The position numbers and the translations under genes were made by a program. Of a stretch of DNA of 45,205 nt, positions 40,262-45,205 are shown one piece after another. This DNA comes from an uncultured Pelagibacteraceae bacterium (GTDB lineage Bacteria > Pseudomonadota > Alphaproteobacteria > Pelagibacterales > Pelagibacteraceae): positions 1-45,205 of the forward strand of contig CACJXT010000004.1 of NCBI GenBank assembly GCA_902597425.1, given 5' to 3'. Below the pieces are notes generated by a model, which worked only from the letters and a program-made list of their open reading frames with translations, searched no databases and had not been told where the DNA came from. Numbering within the stretch: the stretch's first letter is position 1; each line of letters starts with the position of its first letter.

Positions 40262-40723
40262 TTAGTTGCCAATTAGCATGCTCATATAACAAGAATTAGG
40301 ATCTTCTTTGTAATGAGCAAAAGGTTTACATAACTTAAATCCACATTTAGTAAATAATTTTCTAGCAGGAGAAAAAAAATTTCCAGTGCCAGTTTCTACA
40401 CTTATTCTTTTAATATTGAGCTTTTTAGCTTCAAAAATCAAATGTTTAAGTATTTTAATTCCATTACCTTTTTTTCTAAATCTATCCTCAACTCGAATAG
40501 ATTTAAATTCACCATGTTCTTTATTTAAAAATTTTAGAGCGCCGCAACCCATTAATTGATTATCTTCCCACAAACTCCAAAATTTAATATTTTGATCTTT
40601 AAGTCCTTCAATATCTAATACATGGGCACTTCCTTCAGGAGAAACAGATCTAAGTTCAATGAAATGTTTATTAAGCAAATCTAATACTTCAGAATTATCA
40701 AAATTTCCTTCTATAGATTTCAT
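40262..40723 (-). CDS. GNAT-family N-acetyltransferase
   Basis: 153 aa; QLMGCGALKFLNKEHGEFKSIRVEDRFRKKGNGIKILKHLI. Confidence 0.85.
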   Translation of the reverse strand: MKSIEGNFDNSEVLDLLNKHFIELRSVSPEGSAHVLDIEGLKDQNIKFWSLWEDNQLMGCGALKFLNKEHGEFKSIRVEDRFRKKGNGIKILKHLIFEAKKLNIKRISVETGTGNFFSPARKLFTKCGFKLCKPFAHYKEDPNSCYMSMLIGN

Positions 40724-40730
40724 AAAATAA

Positions 40731-41786
40731 TTAATCCAGTATTTTGTTTAATTTACTAACCTGGCCTATTTTAAATAGAATGGTATTATCTTTAGTGAAA
40801 CCATATTTTCCAGCATTATCTTTAAATCTAATTGGAGGCTCCATTATTGGTTCTAGAGATAAGACTACTGTTCCCCAATGCATACCCAAAACTTTTTTAC
40901 TTTTTAAATCTTGACCAATATTTAGTGCTTCCTCAGGATTTGAATGATAAATAGATTTATCTTTTTGTGGAGACATTGGATAAAAATTATATGCTCCTAT
41001 ATTAATAAAAGTTAAGTCAATAGGACCATATTTTTTTCCAAGTTCCTTATAAATATTTCCATAGCCTGTATCACACGCAAAAAATATTTTTTTATCATTA
41101 TATTCAATTAAAAAATTTCCCCATAAAGTTTTATTTGTGTCCCATAAACTTCTTTTAGACCAATGAACTGCAGGTAGAAAAGTAATTTTTAAATCATTTA
41201 CTTTTATTTCATCATACCAATCCATTTCGTTTACATCTGAAAAACCATTTTTAATAAAATATTTTCCAAGTTTGAGAGGAGTTAAAACTTTGGTTTTTTT
41301 GTAAGGAAATCTCCGTATAGTTCTAGTGCTCAAATGATCATAGTGATTATGTGTTAATAAAAACAAATTTATTTCAGGTATTTCCTCAAGGTTAATTGCT
41401 GGGTCTACATATCTTTTAGGACCAAAGATTAAAGGTCCCATATTTTTTTCAAAAACCGGATCAGTAATGATAGTTGTATTACCAAGTTTAATTAAAAAGG
41501 TTGCATGACCTATCCAAGCCACAAAATCATCATTTTTATATTTTTTAAGATTTTCTAAAACTTCTTTTTTATTTATAATGTGATCTACTGGAACATCCAT
41601 ATTAAGTTTTCTTTTTTCTTTATTGAATATTTTAAAACTCCAATTAAAAGATGAATCTCTCTGGGGAGAACCTTCAGGATTTCTAAAAGTTCCATCTGGT
41701 AAATGATGATAAGGCTTATTTTCCATAGCAATACATAAAGAGTTATAAACAAAAATTATGATTAGGAAACTTACAAATTTTAACAT
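40731..41786 (-). CDS. MBL-fold metallohydrolase (UlaG/NAPE-PLD-like), exported
   Basis: 351 aa; WIGHATFLIKLGNTTIITDPVF, LLTHNHYDHLS, FACDTGYG, MHWGT. Confidence 0.85.
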   Translation of the reverse strand: MLKFVSFLIIIFVYNSLCIAMENKPYHHLPDGTFRNPEGSPQRDSSFNWSFKIFNKEKRKLNMDVPVDHIINKKEVLENLKKYKNDDFVAWIGHATFLIKLGNTTIITDPVFEKNMGPLIFGPKRYVDPAINLEEIPEINLFLLTHNHYDHLSTRTIRRFPYKKTKVLTPLKLGKYFIKNGFSDVNEMDWYDEIKVNDLKITFLPAVHWSKRSLWDTNKTLWGNFLIEYNDKKIFFACDTGYGNIYKELGKKYGPIDLTFINIGAYNFYPMSPQKDKSIYHSNPEEALNIGQDLKSKKVLGMHWGTVVLSLEPIMEPPIRFKDNAGKYGFTKDNTILFKIGQVSKLNKILD

Positions 41787-41810
41787 ATCCCCAATCTGTA
41801 TATTTTATGT

Positions 41811-42857
41811 TTATTTAATTAGTGTTGTTAAATGACCCATTTTTCTTTTGTATTTAGTTTCTTTTTTTAAATAGTCAAAGAAAAATTCATTAGAAGCATA
41901 TTTTTTTTTTCTATAAATTGTTATTTGATCACCGATAATATTAATCATTTCAGCATTTGAAATTTTATTTAGCTTTACTCGGTCTAAGTTACATACTGCC
42001 CTTACATGATTTTCAAATTGACTAATATTGTATGCATTAATAGTTAAATGACCAGAATTATGAACTCTAGGAGCTATTTCATTTGCATATAAATTATCAT
42101 TTTTATCAATAAAAAATTCTACACATAAAGTTCCTATATAATTTAATTCTTCTGCTATCGCACGTGCATATTTTTTTGATTGTTCTAAAACTTTTTCATT
42201 AATATCCGCAGGAATTTTAGAATATTTTAAAATTTGATCTTCATGAATATTTTCAATTGGATCGTAAATTTCATATTCTTGATTTTTAAACCTTGTAATA
42301 ACTACTGAAATTTCTTTTTTTAATTTAACTAACTTTTCTAAAATATATTCTTTAGTAAAATCGATATTTAAATTTTTTAAATCATCAACTGAATTTATTT
42401 TATATTGTCCTTTACCGTCATAACCTAAAGTTGTAGTTTTTAGCAATCCAGGTAAAAATTCTTTATTAATATAGACTTCTTTTTCACTTTTAATCGAAAC
42501 ATATTGCGTTGTTCTAATATTTAATTTGTTTATATAATCTTTTTCAAATAATCGATTTTGCACTATTTTATTTATTGAAGGATTAGGTAAAACAGATTTT
42601 ATATTATTTATTTTATTAAGTGTTTCATACGAAATATTTTCAAATTCAAATGTAGCTATATCAATAGCATTCATGAACTCATCAATAATATTTTGATCAT
42701 CATATTTTCCACAAATAAATTTATCAGAAAAATTTTGTGCTGGAGCATCTTGATCGTCACAAAAAATAACAGTTTTAATACCTATCTTTTTTGCAGCAGT
42801 GGCTAGCATACTTCCTAATTGACCACCACCAATAATTCCAAGCACCGGTTTAGACAT
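41811..42857 (-). CDS. purK: N5-carboxyaminoimidazole ribonucleotide synthase
   Basis: 348 aa; LGIIGGGQLGSMLATAAKKIGIK, TTTLGYDGKGQY, NEIAPRVHNSGHLTINA. Confidence 0.93.
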   Translation of the reverse strand: MSKPVLGIIGGGQLGSMLATAAKKIGIKTVIFCDDQDAPAQNFSDKFICGKYDDQNIIDEFMNAIDIATFEFENISYETLNKINNIKSVLPNPSINKIVQNRLFEKDYINKLNIRTTQYVSIKSEKEVYINKEFLPGLLKTTTLGYDGKGQYKINSVDDLKNLNIDFTKEYILEKLVKLKKEISVVITRFKNQEYEIYDPIENIHEDQILKYSKIPADINEKVLEQSKKYARAIAEELNYIGTLCVEFFIDKNDNLYANEIAPRVHNSGHLTINAYNISQFENHVRAVCNLDRVKLNKISNAEMINIIGDQITIYRKKKYASNEFFFDYLKKETKYKRKMGHLTTLIK

Positions 42858-42865
42858 ATAAATAT

Positions 42866-43357
42866 TTATCTAGGTTTTTTTTTTACAGATTTAGTTTGAT
42901 TAGTGCGCCAATGATCTAAATTTTTTTTGACTTTTTTATCTTTAAGAGAAATAATAGAAGCTGCTAGTAATGCTGCGTTAATTGCCCCATCTTCTCCAAT
43001 AGCAAAAGTACCAACTGGTATACCTTTTGGCATTTGAGCTATAGACAAAAGGCTATCAAGACCTTTAAGTTTTTTGCTTTCAATAGGAACACCTAAAACT
43101 GGTAACGAAGTTAGTGCAGCAATCATTCCTGGCAAATGAGCCGAACCTCCGGCACCTGCTATTATAACTGCTATATTATTTTTTTCTGCTTTTTTAGCGT
43201 ATTCATACATCCTATGAGGAGTTCTATGTGCTGAAATAATTTTAGTTTCATATTTAATTTTTAATATTTTAAGAACTTTTTGACAAAGTTTCATGGTTTT
43301 AAAGTCTGATTGACTTCCCATTATAATTGAAACTTTATCTGAATTTATTTTAGACAT
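42866..43357 (-). CDS. purE: N5-carboxyaminoimidazole ribonucleotide mutase
   Basis: 163 aa; [53 protein letters not shown]. Confidence 0.95.
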   Translation of the reverse strand: MSKINSDKVSIIMGSQSDFKTMKLCQKVLKILKIKYETKIISAHRTPHRMYEYAKKAEKNNIAVIIAGAGGSAHLPGMIAALTSLPVLGVPIESKKLKGLDSLLSIAQMPKGIPVGTFAIGEDGAINAALLAASIISLKDKKVKKNLDHWRTNQTKSVKKKPR

Positions 43358-43470
43358 TAGGCGCTAATTTTTTATGACCTAAACAGTTATTTCAAATTAA
43401 ACAATAGATTTCAATAAAATTAATAGAATTTATGTGTCTTATTGATATTCTTAATCTTTAATAAAACTAA

Positions 43471-44439
43471 ATGAATTTTAAAATTGATAATTTACAGTAT
43501 TGCAATTGGTCGAGAGAAATCTTTAAAATTAATAGGGAAGCAGGATTAGATGCTGTGCACGTTACTATTGTTTATCATGAAGACTTTGATGAACTTCAAA
43601 ATGTTATCAGCTCATGGAGTAAACATTTTAAAGAAAACTCAGATTTAATTTTTCTAGGTAAAAATTTTAAAGATATAGAAAAAGCAAAATCACAAAATAA
43701 AACAGTGATCTTTTTTGGTTTTCAAAATTGTTCTCCTATTGAAGATGATATTGGATTAATAGAAAAAGTTCATGAACAGGGATGTAGATTTATGCAACTT
43801 ACATATAACAACCAATCGTTATTAGCCACTGGTTGTTACGAAAAAAATGATGCAGGAGTTACTAATTTTGGCAGAGAAGCTATTAAAGAAATGAATAGAG
43901 TGGGTATTGTAATAGACATGTCTCATTCTGCAGAAAAAAGTACTTTAGATGCTATTGAAATAAGTCAAAAACCAATTGCAATTACACATGCCAACCCGTC
44001 TTTTTGGTATGCAGCCAAAAGAAACAAATCAAATGATCTATTAAAAACTTTAGCAGATAGTGGTGGTATGCTTGGCCTCTCTTTATATGCACATCATTTA
44101 AAAGATGGTACTAACTGTAAACTTGAAAGTTTTTGTGAAATGGCAGCAAAAACTGCAGAGATTATGGGGTCTAAAAATATTGGCATTGGATCTGACTTAT
44201 GTCTAAATCAACCTGATAGTATTGTTGAATGGATGAGAAATGGTACATGGACAAAAACCAAAAATTATGGAGAAGGTTCAAAAGATAAACCTAGTTTTCC
44301 AAAACAGCCTGACTGGTTTTTAGATGCTAGGGGTTTTAAAAATCTAGAATCTGGTTTAAAAAAAATTGGTTTTAATACTGATGAAGTAAATGGAATTTTA
44401 GGAAATAATTGGTACAATTTTTATAAAGGAATAAATTAG
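43471..44439 (+). CDS. Membrane dipeptidase-like protein (peptidase M19)
   Basis: 322 aa; GCRFMQLTYNNQSLLATGCYE, VGIVIDMSHSAEKSTLDAIEISQKPIAITHANP, NIGIGSDLC. Confidence 0.82.
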   Translation: MNFKIDNLQYCNWSREIFKINREAGLDAVHVTIVYHEDFDELQNVISSWSKHFKENSDLIFLGKNFKDIEKAKSQNKTVIFFGFQNCSPIEDDIGLIEKVHEQGCRFMQLTYNNQSLLATGCYEKNDAGVTNFGREAIKEMNRVGIVIDMSHSAEKSTLDAIEISQKPIAITHANPSFWYAAKRNKSNDLLKTLADSGGMLGLSLYAHHLKDGTNCKLESFCEMAAKTAEIMGSKNIGIGSDLCLNQPDSIVEWMRNGTWTKTKNYGEGSKDKPSFPKQPDWFLDARGFKNLESGLKKIGFNTDEVNGILGNNWYNFYKGIN

Positions 44440-45205
44440 TGAAAATAGAATTAAGAAATCCAAACATTGTAATGAAATTGTCGAGGTTAGGATCTTTTCA
44501 CCAATCAAAACTTTCTTTTTTGAGAAGTTTTTTAAAAGAATTTAAAGACTGGGAATTTAAAAGAGACTTATTTGAATTAAACGAGTTTGGTTATGGAACA
44601 GCAGTGTATTCATTTAAAAAAGGTACTAGAGTTTATTCTTTAATTTGTTTTGCAAATGAACTTAATGAAAAAGAAAGATCAGACAGAGTTATTGCAACTA
44701 AATGGGATGCTGCATTTACATTGTATGATGGAGTTCCAAGTAAAAAAGATATAGATCGTTTAAGAAATGAAGTTCCAAAGCAAGAAGTGGGAAGACTTTC
44801 TTATAAAGAATTGACTCTATCTAGGGCGAATAAATCTGTAAGATTATTTGATCATGTAGTTAAAAATTTAAGCGAAGGAAATCAGCCTGACATTGGACTA
44901 TTATCAAAAGTTGGTTATTTATACAGGACAACTGCTGTTTATGGATCGGGTAAATTTGGTTTAGCTGATAGATTTAGAATTAAAAATAGAGAAGAAATTT
45001 ATGGACCTTTTAGATTAGAAATGATGTTGGTTTATTTGGTCAGACAATTTACGTTTGATCAAGTTAATCATGTTGCTAAACAAAAAAATCCGAGAAGGGC
45101 TGTGACACTAGATTTAGAAATTTGTAGAAACCTTGGAATAGGAAATTCTACTGGCTTAGGAATGGCGCCATTTATAGTTAATCATCCGACTCTTTTAAAT
45201 AATTG
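44439..45205 (+). CDS. Conserved protein, 3'-truncated by window edge (possible DUF5943-type neighbour of M19 dipeptidase)
   Basis: GTG start at 44439-44441 overlapping the dipeptidase TAG by 1 bp; open to the end (255 codons): VKIELRNPNIVMKLSRLGSFHQSKLSFLRSF...WDAAFTLYDGVPSKKDIDRL...ELTLSRANKSVRLFDHVV. Not in the ORF track. Confidence 0.65.
   Translation, partial: MKIELRNPNIVMKLSRLGSFHQSKLSFLRSFLKEFKDWEFKRDLFELNEFGYGTAVYSFKKGTRVYSLICFANELNEKERSDRVIATKWDAAFTLYDGVPSKKDIDRLRNEVPKQEVGRLSYKELTLSRANKSVRLFDHVVKNLSEGNQPDIGLLSKVGYLYRTTAVYGSGKFGLADRFRIKNREEIYGPFRLEMMLVYLVRQFTFDQVNHVAKQKNPRRAVTLDLEICRNLGIGNSTGLGMAPFIVNHPTLLNN

Noticed and set aside
1-45205. CRISPR arrays, transposases, integrases, phage genes, tRNA or rRNA
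   Set aside because: No regularly spaced repeats, no mobile-element protein motifs and no tRNA/rRNA-like segments were recognised; intergenic gaps are short.

Overview
This 45.2-kb, AT-rich window has the gene content and style of a streamlined marine alphaproteobacterium (SAR11-like; inferred, not tested). About 0.2-38 kb is a dense C1/methylated-amine island. It encodes a TMAO/quaternary-amine ABC transporter (Tmo-like), trimethylamine monooxygenase (Tmm), TMAO demethylase (Tdm), and N-methylglutamate pathway genes (gmaS, mgsABC-like, mgdABCD-like). It also encodes an Amt-family ammonium/methylammonium transporter, formate-THF ligase (fhs), an Fe-dependent alcohol dehydrogenase, and a contiguous serine-cycle block: malyl-CoA lyase, malate-CoA ligase beta and alpha, and PEP carboxylase. 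The right end (38-45 kb) is mostly ordinary housekeeping genes (cspA, purE, purK, GNAT, MBL-fold, alpha/beta hydrolase), then an M19 dipeptidase and an open-ended ORF that may start a dimethylglycine-type demethylation cluster. The most anomalous object is the 1126-aa ORF at 23363-26743. It joins a truncated Tmo-type permease in frame to a glycerol kinase that lacks its N-terminal ATP-loop, which points to a deletion, a real fusion or an assembly chimera. Other points of interest are a MarR-like small ORF in the tdm operon, a divergent tdm/tmoX regulatory region, a near-identical 24-bp motif in two divergent promoter regions, a large nested hairpin 3' of cspA, and a missed 52-aa membrane ORF overlapping the tmm stop. 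No tRNA, rRNA, CRISPR or mobile element was recognised.
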